This document shows, piece after piece, positions 9,801-20,035 of a stretch of 64,000 nucleotides of DNA; the first letter of the stretch is position 1; each line of letters opens with the position of its first letter. This DNA is from CAXSBA01 sp965277105 (GTDB taxonomy: Bacteria; Spirochaetota; UBA12135; COTS27; CAXSBA01), in contig OZ255710.1 of assembly GCA_965277105.1 (NCBI GenBank), forward strand, positions 372,001-436,000. The letters run 5' to 3'. The notes under the pieces are model-generated. The model had not been told where the DNA came from. It saw only the letters and a program-made list of their open reading frames with translations, and did no database searches. The position numbers and the translations under genes are program-made.

Positions 9801-11026
9801 TAATGATTACAACTAAATTTAATCCTTCAGCAAACGAATCTTTCAATAAAAAACTTTTAGAAGAAAAAGATGAGTTGAAAAAATTAATTAATCAAATCAA
9901 TCAAGGAATTCAAACAATCAATCAAAATCAATTAGCTCAAGAAGATTTTATTAGCAAGCAAAAACAAAAAGTAGATGAGGTTGTCGATAGTTTGAAAATA
10001 AAAGTTAAGAGTAGTGAGGAAATTTTAACCCAAGAGATAAGCTATAAAATAAAAGAAGTAGACGAAGTCATTACTGAAATTAACAAAAAAATTAACCACT
10101 TTCTAAAGAATACGAAATTTGTTGATGAAGCCAAACATTTTGAAAGAGAAATCAAAAAAAATATTGAAAAATATAACGAGCAAAACAAAAGTATAAAAAA
10201 TGAATTGAGTAATTTTCAAAAGATCAAAAAAGAAGCAATTAAAATTAGAAAGTCAGTTTTTGAAATAAAAGATCTCAAGGAAGCTGTTCAGGATAATAAA
10301 TTAGAGTTAAAAACTATTAATACAAAGATTAAAAATACCATTGATGTTGCGGATAAACTTACCACTAGCATTAATAATATCGATAAAGCCAAAAAAGAAA
10401 TAAATGCTTTTTTAAATGAGTTCAGTTCGCATAAAAACACCATTACCAATTTGAAAAAAGAGCTTAGCCAGGCTAAGAAGTACGATGAAGAAAGGAAAAA
10501 AATTGCCGAGCAAATTGCCAAACAAATAGGGGCCACTAAAAAAGAAAGCGATGAACTTGAGCAGAGTTCTCTTTTGCTTTCTGAGAAAATTAAGGGGAGT
10601 GATTCTCTCCAAAATAAAGTGAGTAAAAAATTAAAAAACTTAGAAGATAAGTCGCTACTATTAGAAAATAATTATAAAAGGATGAATGAATTTCAAGAAA
10701 AATATGATCAACTGGACTTTGCCATTGTGGATTTGGATAAACGAACTGAGGGAATTGATAGATTAAAAAGTGAACTGCTTTTAGAAAAAAAAGAGATGCT
10801 TAAACTAAAAGATAATTTTAACGAGCAAATTAGTTTAGCCTTGCAACTTTTTAAAGAAAAAAATCTAGAAGGTAATTTGAGCGAAGCTGGTAAAAAACCT
10901 GATCAAGAAACCATGGCGACGATTAAGAAACTCTCGAATATTGGCTGGTCGGATAAAGAGATAGCGAAGCATTTAGAAATGAATATTCACGAAGTGAGGT
11001 TGCTATTAAAAAGCGATGAACGATAA
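6842..11026 (+). CDS. Giant membrane-anchored coiled-coil protein (SpiroCoCo-type) with C-terminal helix-turn-helix
   Basis: A 1394-residue protein with one N-terminal transmembrane helix (about residues 7-30), then basic residues (YYTSKIGIEKF, YVEKKKEE), which by the positive-inside rule places the long C-terminal part in the cytoplasm. Residues about 45-1330 are almost unbroken heptad-rich coiled coil (E, K, L, N, I). The last 35 residues (IGWSDKEIAKHLEMNIHEVRLLL) look like a helix-turn-helix, as in the C-terminus of SwrB/DUF6115-like proteins. This architecture matches what is annotated as SpiroCoCo family in spirochaetes; a cytoskeletal or scaffolding role is inference. Six tandem copies of a 47-residue unit lie at about 482-750. 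The stop overlaps the next gene by 11 bases, making this the head of a five-gene operon. Confidence 0.8.
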   Translation: MDFNFEITLFFVAFLLVQSLIVFLFINYYTSKIGIEKFSRYVEKKKEEFMNLFLKKLENFEDISINFDVNLKRYDELEKRVRLDFKELNDSKLNFDKTFKMFDDKVKLLNKQNSNLLKQIEKNQDKIISLKKVEEDIVTNEKKINQLLEVVNSFEELSEKQKNNIQNLIDNNTILLEDKFQEKANQAFIKLENYLGDKNDNIKSSIQENESLLEEKLKRIKEHEKNTSTFIEEKYQNFLIQAKDHFDEMIKNEKENLNSEITIMKEDAGEKLTVLEASLDNKLARQNEIILKQEDIEKDLTNRKKLLQEEITTLAENVLGGFKEKLNSYQEGIVLSLKEKYAELTDNIATWEDNLKLKEEEVVVQVDEKFATLNDSLMFYQKELHKEVDEINAMQEEIKSTVLVKNKNLINEIEEQITNLKKKVNNLEESLAEKKEEHNEVFSFIDETKTNIVEKINLFAEFLDEKKQQGQKIFNEKKIVLEESYSTFNDRIKKSEEAIPLLENKYGELQKNWEEVLERKYGEFKKDVEESYSTFNDRIKKSEEAIPLLENKYKELQKNWEEVLERKYGEFKKDVEESYSTFNDRIKKSEEAIPLIDGKYKELQKNWEEVLERKYGEFKKDVEESYSTFNDRIKKSEEAIPLLENKYGELQESWKDVEESYSTFNDRIKKSEEAIPLLENKYGELQESWEEVLERKYGEFKKDVEESYSAFSDKVEKSEEAIPLLENKYGELQEKWEDLLREKYQEFEKEFGDSKQFLRKEYLDKVEEFREEYSKALEQKKHDLEKEQKTLLADLKEESNRKITDYQNLILAEEKKSLDKELNEVKNNIPRFLIKVEKELNSGVNQYKNKVDKEINALIKNFQQEKKSILKESAKLKKINSSYLEKLFQENETLANTLKKENKNLTKESSLVKNNLNEIIKVKKVAEKQLESINNFIKSNKEKIINQESINKMNIQLKKFENDLFAQFKVFLKKQDEQFTKKVSNNLMITTKFNPSANESFNKKLLEEKDELKKLINQINQGIQTINQNQLAQEDFISKQKQKVDEVVDSLKIKVKSSEEILTQEISYKIKEVDEVITEINKKINHFLKNTKFVDEAKHFEREIKKNIEKYNEQNKSIKNELSNFQKIKKEAIKIRKSVFEIKDLKEAVQDNKLELKTINTKIKNTIDVADKLTTSINNIDKAKKEINAFLNEFSSHKNTITNLKKELSQAKKYDEERKKIAEQIAKQIGATKKESDELEQSSLLLSEKIKGSDSLQNKVSKKLKNLEDKSLLLENNYKRMNEFQEKYDQLDFAIVDLDKRTEGIDRLKSELLLEKKEMLKLKDNFNEQISLALQLFKEKNLEGNLSEAGKKPDQETMATIKKLSNIGWSDKEIAKHLEMNIHEVRLLLKSDER
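8285..9094 (+). repeat. Six in-frame tandem copies of a 141-bp unit inside the coiled-coil gene
   Basis: Copies begin at 8285, 8426, 8567, 8708, 8813 and 8954, each starting EESYS and ending KKDV or similar (47 residues). Copies 1, 2 and 5 are nearly identical at the base level. Copy 3 differs mainly where LLEN becomes LIDG. Copy 4 lacks 36 bases (12 codons) and spans 105 bp. Copy 6 has diverged. Near-identity of synonymous positions suggests recent duplication or gene conversion by slippage or unequal recombination, always keeping the frame. Confidence 0.95.
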
Positions 11027-11772
11027 AAGTCCTTTAGAAATTAAAAACCATTTAAAGCATAAGTTCTCCAATATTTTTTTTGAGCCGGAAGAACATCGTT
11101 ATTTTAACGATAAAAAAGAAGAGTATCAATCGGTCAGTAGTTTTTTAGAGCAATTCATCCCTGCTTTTGATAGAGAAATTATCTCTAAAAAGGTTTCTCA
11201 GAGGCAGAAGGTTCCTCAAAATGAAATTAAAACCCAGTGGACTATCCGTCGTGATTTTTCCACTGTAAGGGGAACGGAATTTCATTTATATGTTGAAACT
11301 TTTTTAAATGAAAACCGGAAAATCGCTACCGTTACTCCTATAGAAAAGCACATAAAGTTATTCCATAAATTTTGGACAGAGAAAAAGATTTATAAGAAAC
11401 ATGAGATTATTTTCACCGAGCTAATGGTTTATAGCAATAAGTACAAAATAGCCGGCACGGTGGATTGTTTGATTAGGAATCGAGAAACTAGAGCAATTTC
11501 TATCTTAGATTGGAAAACCAATAAAAAGATTAAAGATAAAAATCCTTATTCTAAAAAAATGAAAACTCCTTTGAATCATTTAGATAACTGTGAGATTAAT
11601 AAATACTCACTTCAGCTAGGGCTTTACAGTAAGATAATTTCAGAAAATACCGACTTGGCTATTAAGGGGTGTTTTATTATTCATTTTTCTGAAGAGATGA
11701 ATGATTACCGGATTTACCCCACTAATAATCTAGGTAGTGAAATTGATTTAATTATAAATAGTAAAAATAATA

Positions 11773-11783
<11 letters not shown>
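11016..11783 (+). CDS. PD-(D/E)XK nuclease-superfamily protein (RecB-like domain)
   Basis: A 255-residue cytoplasmic protein. The nuclease core is visible as a glutamate in FTELMVYS (about 134), IAGTVDCLI with Asp at about 149, and ILDWKTNKKI with the Asp-x-Lys pair at about 165-167, the GxxD...DxK pattern of RecB-like and Cas4-like nucleases. A glutamine-tyrosine motif (INKYSLQLGLYSKI, about 194-207) matches the QxxxY helix of the RecB branch. No helicase or cas genes lie nearby. Its ATG overlaps the coiled-coil gene by 11 bases and its own end overlaps metX by 11 bases, so it is translationally coupled on both sides. The substrate is unknown. Confidence 0.75.
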
Positions 11784-12902
<1,119 letters not shown>

Positions 12903-12906
<4 letters not shown>

Positions 12907-13517
12907 GTTTGGTGAACACGTTAGATAGTGTTTCTAAAGATTTTGAGATTATCACCTCTTTAATTAACGACCAAGACTTTGTGCTTGATCTTGGTTGCGG
13001 TGATGGGAAACTGCTTAATCATTTAAGGGAAAAGAAAAATATCCAGGCAAGGGGAATTGAAAAAGATTTGGATTTAGTAGCTAGTTGCCTTACTAAGGGG
13101 CTTTCTATTTATCAAGGAGATATTGTTGATGGATTAAAGTTTTATAAAAAAAATTTTTTTGATGTGGTGATTTTAAGTAAAACTATTCAAGAGCTCATCC
13201 GTCCTTTAGAAGTTATTACGGCTATGTTAGAAATCACCGATAAAGCGATTATCTCTTTCCTTAATTTTGGTTATTATCGAAACCGGCTTAATTTTCTTTT
13301 TAAAGGAACTAAACCCAGAAATGAAGCTTTCCCTTTTTACTGGTACGACACTCCGCAGCTTCATCCTTTGACCATTAAAGATTTTGAGAAATTTTGCAAG
13401 AAAAAAAAAATAAAAATCATTAAAAAATTTTTTCTAAAAGGAGATTGGAAAACTTCGATTAATGCTTTCCCTAATCTATTAGCTGGCCACGCTATTTATT
13501 TAATTTCTAGAAAATAA
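12903..13517 (+). CDS. metW: Methionine biosynthesis protein MetW (methyltransferase-like)
   Basis: A 204-residue protein with a Rossmann SAM-binding fold: VLDLGCGDGKLLNHL (about 28-42), ARGIEKD (about 50-56) and FDVVILSKTIQELIRP (about 84-99), all conserved in MetW. MetW partners MetX in several proteobacteria and in Leptospira and is needed for the O-acylation step. The two genes overlap by 4 bases here (ATGA), consistent with coupled synthesis of a complex. The sequence shows the methyltransferase fold, but no methyl acceptor is known with certainty. Confidence 0.9.
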
Positions 13518-13520
13518 CTT

Positions 13521-14945
13521 TTGGGTTTAGAAAATATTTGCCCTTTAAATTACTATAGTCAAAAGACTCCAAATAAATTAGCTTTAATCGCGGGGAATAG
13601 AAAATTTACTTTCTTTGAATTAGAGCTTATTACTCAGCAGGTAGAAAATTATTTTATCGAAAAAAAAATAAACGGATTAACCAAAGGGGCATTGTTACTG
13701 CCTAATATTTGGCAAGGAATTATTTTAACCATTGTTTTTTACCGTTTAAAAATTACTTTGCTTCCTTTAAATATTAATAAACCTCCTTTTAAAATAATAA
13801 AAGAGCTTCAGGCAAGTAAAACCAATTTTCTTATTAGTAGAAAAAAAAATTTAGAAAAAGATAATTGTTTTTCAAAAATAAAAAATATTGCCCTAGAAGA
13901 TTTGCCCTTTAAAAAAAATCAAAAAAAAACTAGTAGTCAAATTAAAATAAAAAAAATTAATCTTATTAAACCTGCAATTAACCTTTACACTTCTGGTAGC
14001 ATGGGCAAAGAAAAGTTAGCAGTTTTTTCTCTTAAAAATATTTTTGCTATTTCCAACGAGAGTAATCTTTTCTTAGATTATACCAGTAAAGATACTTGGT
14101 TTTTCCAACTTCCATTTTATCACGTTAGTGGTTTGAGTATTGTCTTTCGATGGTTAATAGCTGGGGCTACTATGGTTATACCTGCTATTACTAAAAAAAA
14201 TTGGCTTGTTGAAATAGAAAATTTCCCCATAACTCATATGTCTTTAGTGGTGACCCAACTGCTTGATATAATGACCTCAAAAAAAATGCGGGAATTAAAA
14301 AAATTAAAAAAAATCTTAATTGGTGGCTCTAGTATCCCTAAAGTAGTTTGGGATTTGGTGGAGGAATACCCTTTTTATCCTACCTATGGTCTAACGGAAT
14401 CTTTTGGGCAAGTGGCGACCTATGATGGAAAGAAAAAAAATTGGTTAAAAATTTTACCTAGTAAAAAAATAAAAACTAATAATAAACAAGAAATTCTTAT
14501 TGAAAAAAGTAGCATGTTTTTAGGTTATTTTCAAACTAAGAATAGTTTTTTTGAAAACTGGTTTGAAAGTGGTGACAAAGGAGAAGTGAAAAATGGTTAC
14601 CTGCGAATCACTGGGCGTTTGGATAATCAGTTTATTTCTGGAGGAGAAAATATTCAAGCAGAAGAAATTGAAAATTACCTTTTAGATTTAGAGGAAATAA
14701 AGAATGCTTTGGTAATTGCCTATCCCGATAAAAAATGGGGTAAAGTTCCTCTAGCTTTTATTACTTTAGCTACAAAAAAAAAAGTAACTACTTTTAAACT
14801 CAAGAAGAAATTATCATTAGTTTTGGAAAAATATAAAATTCCTAAAAAGTATTATTTGCTCCCGAAAAGCAATGAGAAAATAAAACGAAAAAAAATTACC
14901 GAACAGTTTTTAGATAAAAGATTAAAGTGGGAATTATTACAATAA
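13521..14945 (+). CDS. AMP-forming acyl-CoA synthetase, possibly o-succinylbenzoate-CoA ligase (MenE)
   Basis: ANL-superfamily adenylating enzyme of 474 residues. The P-loop-like motif is LYTSGSMGKEK (about 155-165), the aromatic-ATP motif YPTYGLTESFGQ (about 289-300), the hinge ITGRLDNQFISGGENIQAEE (about 367-386), and a C-terminal lysine-rich lobe follows. Size and the short SGGENI hinge fit MenE of menaquinone synthesis, but no other men gene is in the window, so the substrate is a guess. TTG start 3 bases after metW stops; no ATG fits better. Last gene of the operon begun by the coiled-coil protein, and convergent with mnmG. Confidence 0.75.
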   Translation: MGLENICPLNYYSQKTPNKLALIAGNRKFTFFELELITQQVENYFIEKKINGLTKGALLLPNIWQGIILTIVFYRLKITLLPLNINKPPFKIIKELQASKTNFLISRKKNLEKDNCFSKIKNIALEDLPFKKNQKKTSSQIKIKKINLIKPAINLYTSGSMGKEKLAVFSLKNIFAISNESNLFLDYTSKDTWFFQLPFYHVSGLSIVFRWLIAGATMVIPAITKKNWLVEIENFPITHMSLVVTQLLDIMTSKKMRELKKLKKILIGGSSIPKVVWDLVEEYPFYPTYGLTESFGQVATYDGKKKNWLKILPSKKIKTNNKQEILIEKSSMFLGYFQTKNSFFENWFESGDKGEVKNGYLRITGRLDNQFISGGENIQAEEIENYLLDLEEIKNALVIAYPDKKWGKVPLAFITLATKKKVTTFKLKKKLSLVLEKYKIPKKYYLLPKSNEKIKRKKITEQFLDKRLKWELLQ

Positions 14946-14959
14946 GTTTAATAATAAAT

Positions 14960-16822
14960 TTATTTGCTTTTTCGGCGGGCCACATTGTAAAAAAGCAATT
15001 TTAAATCAGCCGAAGTAATGCCTTCTAGCTTGCTCACTTCGTTTAAAGTACGAGGCTGTTGGTATTTAAGTTTTTCTCGAGCTTCTTTTTTTAGCCCGAG
15101 TAATTTATCATAATTAAAATCAGTAGGGATTTTGAGGTTTTTTTTCTTTTCCAAGTTAGATTGATCCCTTTGTAGTTTTTTAATATATCCCCGGTATTTA
15201 AATTCGGCAACTACTTCTAATAGTAGCTCTTGCTCATTTTTGTCTAAGGCCAATTCTTTTTGAGTTTTAGTTAAAAGTTTTTCAAAGTTAAAATCATTTC
15301 TCGAAAAAAAGTGCTCTATGGTAAAAATATTAATGTTTTTATCTTTTAAAAAAGATTTCCATTTTTTCTGATCAATTTTATAATTTTGGATTTTTTTTAA
15401 CAGTTCTTTTTTAAGTTCCTGGTTTTTTAAAAAATCCTGATACTTGGTTTTAGAGACTAACCCTACGTGGTATCCCTTGACAAGTAGTCTAGTGGCGACA
15501 TTGTCAACTCTAAGGTGCAGGCGATTTTCTGCTCGAGAAGTAAACATCCGGTAGGGCTCTTTTACCCCTTTGTGAATAAGGTCGTCGATCATTACCCCAA
15601 TATAACTCTCCATTCTATTAAAAATAAGCGGTGCCTTGTTATCTATTTTCAATACGGCGTTGATCCCAGCTACTAGTCCTTGAGCTGCTGCTTCTTCGTA
15701 GCCAGAAGTTCCGTTAATTTGCCCAGCAAAAAAAAGGTTCTCGCATTTTTTACTTTCTAAGTTAGCTTGTAAATGGAGAGGGTCAATATAGTCGTACTCT
15801 ACTGCGTAAGCTGGTTTAATAATTTTCACGTTTTCTAATCCGGGGATTGTTCTAATAAATTGATCTTGGATTTCTAAAGGCATGCTAGAAGAAAGCCCAT
15901 TGACGTAAAATTCTTTCGTGTTAAGCCCTTCTGGTTCTAAGTAGAGTTGGTGACGAGTTTTGTCTTGAAAGCGGAAAATTTTGTCTTCTATAGAAGGGCA
16001 ATAACGCGGTCCGGTTCCTTCTATTTTACCAGAGTAAAGTGGGGAAAGGTCTTTGTTTTTTCTAATGATAGCATGAGTTTTTTCCCCGGTATAGGTGATA
16101 TAGCAGCTTAGTTTTTGGTTTTTATTAAGTTTAAGGTCTCCACTAAAAGAGTATTTTTTTTTAATTTCGCCTTTTTCTTCTTCCATTTTGCTAAAGTCAA
16201 TGCTATCTTTATGCACCCTAGGGGGAGTTCCAGTTTTTAGGCGGTTTAATTTAAAATCAAATTTTAGCAGAGACTTAGAAAGCTCGTTAGAGCTGACTTC
16301 ACTTAATCTTCCCCCAGTGGTGGAGTAATTACCGATATAAATTTTCCCTCCTAAAAAAGTCCCCGTGCAGAGGATCACGGCTTTAGCATTATAAGCAATC
16401 CCCAGTTGGGTTTTTACCCCCACAACTTTTTTTTTTTGGACGATAAGCTCATCCACTCGGTCTTGAATGACTTCTAGGTTTTCTTGTTCTTGTACGGTTT
16501 TATAGGCAATTTTAGAATACAGATATTTATCAATTTGTGCCCGCAAGGACTGCACCGCCAAGCCTTTGGAGCGATTGAGTAGTTTGTATTGAATAGCCGA
16601 TTTATCAGCTACTTTAGCCATTTCTCCTCCTAGGGTATGAATTTCTTGCACCAAATGACTTTTGCCAATTCCGCCAATGGAAGGATTGCAGGAAATATAG
16701 ACGAAATTATCTACGTTGAGGGTGATTAAAGCCGTTTTTTTGCCTAGACGAGCGGCCGCTAAGGATGCTTCTAAACCTGCGTGCCCAGCTCCGATGATGA
16801 TGATTTCGAATTGATTATCCAA
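14960..16822 (-). CDS. mnmG: tRNA uridine-5-carboxymethylaminomethyl modification enzyme MnmG (GidA)
   Basis: FAD-dependent subunit of the MnmE-MnmG complex that modifies U34 of tRNAs. The N-terminal FAD site is IIIGAGHAGLEA (about 7-18), followed by the family signatures CNPSIGGIGKSHLVQEI (about 45-61), TGTFLGGKIYIG (about 154-165), GTPPRVHKDS and QINGTSGYEEAAAQGL (about 369-384). The helical C-terminal domain that binds tRNA and MnmE is present, giving the usual length of 620. No mnmE or rsmG is adjacent. A TGCTATAAT element on the minus strand at 16988-16996 is a likely promoter about 165 bases upstream. Confidence 0.96.
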   Translation of the reverse strand: MDNQFEIIIIGAGHAGLEASLAAARLGKKTALITLNVDNFVYISCNPSIGGIGKSHLVQEIHTLGGEMAKVADKSAIQYKLLNRSKGLAVQSLRAQIDKYLYSKIAYKTVQEQENLEVIQDRVDELIVQKKKVVGVKTQLGIAYNAKAVILCTGTFLGGKIYIGNYSTTGGRLSEVSSNELSKSLLKFDFKLNRLKTGTPPRVHKDSIDFSKMEEEKGEIKKKYSFSGDLKLNKNQKLSCYITYTGEKTHAIIRKNKDLSPLYSGKIEGTGPRYCPSIEDKIFRFQDKTRHQLYLEPEGLNTKEFYVNGLSSSMPLEIQDQFIRTIPGLENVKIIKPAYAVEYDYIDPLHLQANLESKKCENLFFAGQINGTSGYEEAAAQGLVAGINAVLKIDNKAPLIFNRMESYIGVMIDDLIHKGVKEPYRMFTSRAENRLHLRVDNVATRLLVKGYHVGLVSKTKYQDFLKNQELKKELLKKIQNYKIDQKKWKSFLKDKNINIFTIEHFFSRNDFNFEKLLTKTQKELALDKNEQELLLEVVAEFKYRGYIKKLQRDQSNLEKKKNLKIPTDFNYDKLLGLKKEAREKLKYQQPRTLNEVSKLEGITSADLKLLFYNVARRKSK

Positions 16823-16987
16823 AGAAGAAAATAATGAATTTTTTTAAGTTACTTAATAGTTTAAAATTTGTTATCAAATAGCTATTCAATAGGCTAGTTT
16901 TATAGATATGGGGTAATGTTAACTTTCAGTAATTTTAAAGTATTTTTGGTTTCTAAATTAACATAAATATACCTAATCTTAATGAAT

Positions 16988-16996
16988 ATTATAGCA
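16988..16996 (-). promoter_or_regulatory. Extended -10 promoter element for mnmG
   Basis: Minus-strand TGCTATAAT is a perfect TGnTATAAT. Transcription from it would leave a leader of about 155-160 bases before the mnmG ATG. The same nonamer occurs before the GT25 gene, so it looks like a recurrent promoter type here. Confidence 0.4.
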
Positions 16997-17155
16997 TAGA
17001 AATTTTCATTTTATGGATACGAATATTAAAAAAATAAGCTAAAAGATTCAATGGAGAATTAAAAGAGTAGCAAAAAAATAAAAGGAGAATTAAATACTAT
17101 ATGCCCAAAAAAAATGGATTTGAGAATTTTTAATGGTGTCATAATCCTCAAATAG

Positions 17156-17166
17156 TGGTAATACCA
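17156..17166. promoter_or_regulatory. Operator-like palindrome upstream of sucA
   Basis: TGGTAATACCA has perfect 5-bp arms around one central base and lies about 40-50 bases upstream of the AT-rich -10 candidates of sucA. It is one of the few symmetric GC-containing elements in the spacer. The binding protein is unknown and the site could be chance. Confidence 0.25.
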
Positions 17167-17267
17167 TTTATTTTTATTTTGGCTAAAAAATCTCAATTCA
17201 TATTATATTCATATTATAATAATTTAAATTTTTAAGATTAAGCTATTGAATAAAAGAAAAATAAAGC

Positions 17268-20003
17268 ATGGATAAATTCACTTTCTCAAATAACGTTAGT
17301 AAAGAATATTTAGAAGATTTATACGAAGAAAAAGAAGTCGCTGTAAATGAAGCAAGGGAGTGGAGTGATTATTTTTTAAATAATCAAGAAAGCAATAACC
17401 TTGCTGCTGGGGCCCTAGATAAACAGCAATCAGAGCCAAATCATTTGGTTGAGCCTAAAGAGGCTTCGGTGACTAAACTCATTCAAGCCTACCGCTCAAG
17501 GGGACATTTAAAAGCTAAAATTGACCCTTTAGAAGAAGAGAAAGAAGCAATAAAAGAACTAACCCTAGAATACTATGGTTTAAAAGAAAGTGATTTGACG
17601 ACGGTATTTGAAGCGGGAAAAGAACTCAAAATTGGCAGTGCCTCTTTGGAAAAAATTATCCACCACTTAGAGCAAGCCTACTGCTCCACCATGGGCTTAG
17701 AATTCGTTCACTGTAATAATAATAATTTAAGGCGTTGGATTTATGACCGCTTAGAGCCTAATGGAATGATGAATTATTCTATTGAAAAAAGAAAGAAGAT
17801 ATTCTATGAATTAAGTAAAGCCTCTATTTTCGAAAATTTCTTGCAGACTAAATACATTGGACAAAAAAGGTTTGGCCTAGAAGGGGGAGAAAGTTTAATC
17901 CCGGCTTTGGCGGTAATGATTGAAAAAGGAGTAGAGTTAGGAATTGAAGAGTATGTCTTAGGAATGGCTCATCGGGGGCGACTTAGTGTATTGGTCAATA
18001 TCTTAAAAAAATCTTATTTCCATTTATTTACTGAATTTGAAGGAGGGAAACTCCCCGATAATGTCAAAGGTGATGGCGATGTAAAATACCACTTAGGGCA
18101 ATCAACTGATCTCTTTTTTGATGGCAAAGAGATTCATTTAAGCCTAGCTTTCAATCCTTCTCACTTGGAGGCAGTGAATCCTATTGTTGAAGGTATGGTG
18201 AAAGCTAAGTGTAAAAAGTATTATAAAATGGACCAGCAAAAAATTGTTTCAGTCCTTATTCATGGCGATGCGGCGGTTGCTGGTCAGGGGGTTAATTATG
18301 AGCTAGCGAATATGAGTAAAGTGCGTGGGTATGATAACGGGGGAACTATCCATGTGGTCATTAACAATCAAATTGGCTTTACCGCTAGGAGTAATGAAAC
18401 GAGATCGGGCATTTATTGTACTGATTTAGCTAAAATAACTGAGTCCCCTATTTTTCACGTGAATGGTGATGATGTGGAGCAGGTTGTTCATGCTTTTGAA
18501 CTTGCTATTGCGATAAGGCAAGAATTTAAAATTGATGTGTGGATTGATATTTGTTGCTACCGAAAACGTGGGCACAATGAAAGTGACGAGCCGCGATTTA
18601 CTCAGCCAATTATGTATGAAAAAATAGCCAAGAAAAAGTCTATTTATGATGTTTATGTTGATAAATTAATCAGCCATAATATTTATCAAAACCCAGAAAT
18701 AATGGCCATTCAAAAAGAAATAAAAAGTCTAATGGAAGGCGAGTTTGATGAGGCTAAAAAGAAAAAAACTCACGTCCAAGTAAATACTTTGGATCGCTAC
18801 TGGCAGAGTATCCGACCTAGCGAAGAAAAAGATTTTTTAAAAAGTATTAGCACGAGAATAGACCAAGAAAAGCTGGATTACCTTGGAGAAAAAATTTTTC
18901 TTGATCCGACGGAAGTAAAAAATGTTAAGTTATTTAATAAAGTAATTAAAATATTAGAAAATCGAAAAAAGCTTTTTTATCAAGATAAAAAAATTGATTG
19001 GGCTATGGGGGAGCTCCTAGCTTATGGCTCGCTTTTAAATTATGGAAGATCTATTCGCTTATCAGGACAAGACAGTGTTCGAGGAACGTTCTCTCATCGC
19101 CATGCTTTTTTAAAAGACATTCGTAATGAATCCCTCTACAATCCGCTACAATCTTGTATTAAGAAAGTAGCTACCCTTAGGGTGCTTAATAGCCCTTTAT
19201 CAGAATATTCTATTTTAGGCTTTGAATATGGTTATAGCCTTTCCCGCCCTCATGCCTTAGTTATTTGGGAAGCCCAGTTTGGTGATTTTGCTAATGGTGG
19301 GCAGATTATTATCGATCAGTTTATAACTTCTGCTGAAAGCAAATGGCAGAGAAGATCGGGATTAGTTATGTTACTTCCTCATGGCTATGAGGGAATGGGC
19401 CCGGAGCATTCTAGCGCTAGGTTGGAAAGATTTTTACAGTGCTGCGCCCAAAACAATATGTATGTTATTAATCCTACTACTCCCGCTAATTTTTTTCACG
19501 CTCTTAGAAGGCAAATCTTATCTCCTTTTCGCATTCCTTTAGTCGTCATGTCTCCCAAAAGTCTACTTCGTCATCCTCAAGTTGTTTCCAAGTTTTCAGA
19601 TTTAACGAATAACGATTTCTTAGAAATTATTGATGACGCGGATATAAACGTAAAAGACTGTGAAAAAGTCATTTTTTGTAGTGGCAAGCTTTACTACGAC
19701 CTTTATCGTTACCGCCAAGAAAATAAGATTAAAAAAGTAGCTTTAGTTCGATTAGAGCAGCTTTACCCTTTATCTTCTACGTTATTAAAAGCAACTTTAA
19801 AAAAATACAAAAATATAAAAAAGAAAGTATGGGCTCAAGAAGAACCAAAAAATATGGGGGCTTGGCAGCATATTAATTTTTACTTAGATGAAATGCAGTT
19901 CCAATGTGTTGCTAGAGCTATTTCTAGTTCTCCGGCATCTGGTAATAAAAAAGTTCATGATAGCAATCAAGCAAAAGTAATTACAGAAGCTTTTACATGT
20001 TAA
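17268..20003 (+). CDS. sucA: 2-oxoglutarate dehydrogenase E1 component SucA (OdhA)
   Basis: Thiamine-diphosphate decarboxylase of the 2-oxoglutarate dehydrogenase complex in the TCA cycle. The E1 start signature YLEDLYEE is at residues 10-17, GMAHRGRLSVLVNIL at about 230-244, HGDAAVAGQGVNYE at about 329-342, GGTIHVVINNQIGFTAR at about 359-375, and the transketolase-like C-terminal half holds QFGDFANGGQIIIDQF and GYEGMGPEHSSARLERF. At 911 residues it is a complete, normal-length protein. sucB follows after 32 bases, so they form an operon. The shared E3 subunit (lpd) is not in the window. Confidence 0.96.
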   Translation: MDKFTFSNNVSKEYLEDLYEEKEVAVNEAREWSDYFLNNQESNNLAAGALDKQQSEPNHLVEPKEASVTKLIQAYRSRGHLKAKIDPLEEEKEAIKELTLEYYGLKESDLTTVFEAGKELKIGSASLEKIIHHLEQAYCSTMGLEFVHCNNNNLRRWIYDRLEPNGMMNYSIEKRKKIFYELSKASIFENFLQTKYIGQKRFGLEGGESLIPALAVMIEKGVELGIEEYVLGMAHRGRLSVLVNILKKSYFHLFTEFEGGKLPDNVKGDGDVKYHLGQSTDLFFDGKEIHLSLAFNPSHLEAVNPIVEGMVKAKCKKYYKMDQQKIVSVLIHGDAAVAGQGVNYELANMSKVRGYDNGGTIHVVINNQIGFTARSNETRSGIYCTDLAKITESPIFHVNGDDVEQVVHAFELAIAIRQEFKIDVWIDICCYRKRGHNESDEPRFTQPIMYEKIAKKKSIYDVYVDKLISHNIYQNPEIMAIQKEIKSLMEGEFDEAKKKKTHVQVNTLDRYWQSIRPSEEKDFLKSISTRIDQEKLDYLGEKIFLDPTEVKNVKLFNKVIKILENRKKLFYQDKKIDWAMGELLAYGSLLNYGRSIRLSGQDSVRGTFSHRHAFLKDIRNESLYNPLQSCIKKVATLRVLNSPLSEYSILGFEYGYSLSRPHALVIWEAQFGDFANGGQIIIDQFITSAESKWQRRSGLVMLLPHGYEGMGPEHSSARLERFLQCCAQNNMYVINPTTPANFFHALRRQILSPFRIPLVVMSPKSLLRHPQVVSKFSDLTNNDFLEIIDDADINVKDCEKVIFCSGKLYYDLYRYRQENKIKKVALVRLEQLYPLSSTLLKATLKKYKNIKKKVWAQEEPKNMGAWQHINFYLDEMQFQCVARAISSSPASGNKKVHDSNQAKVITEAFTC

Positions 20004-20035
20004 AATTTTATTATTAAACAAAATTAGGAAAAAAA

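Larger units (their letters stand above)
16823..17267. other. 445-bp intergenic region between mnmG and sucA
   Basis: Divergent promoter region with no convincing gene. On the minus strand TGCTATAAT (16988-16996) can serve mnmG. On the plus strand TATATT and TATAAT boxes (about 17202-17220) can serve sucA. There is a perfect 5-bp-arm palindrome TGGTAATACCA (17156-17166), an inverted pair ATTTGAG (17118-17124) and CTCAAAT (17147-17153), and a direct repeat GGAGAATTAAA (17053-17063 and 17084-17094). A tiny frame at 17101-17133 (10 residues) has its nearest GGAG too far upstream to be convincing. Confidence 0.6.

Noticed and set aside
17101..17133. 10-residue leader peptide before sucA
   Set aside because: GGAG is 13 bases away and there is no regulatory codon pattern.
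16870..17250. 10-bp inverted pair TATTCAATAG / CTATTGAATA flanking the mnmG-sucA spacer, as ends of a mobile element
   Set aside because: No target duplication, no transposase, and AT-rich 10-mers of this kind are expected by chance.
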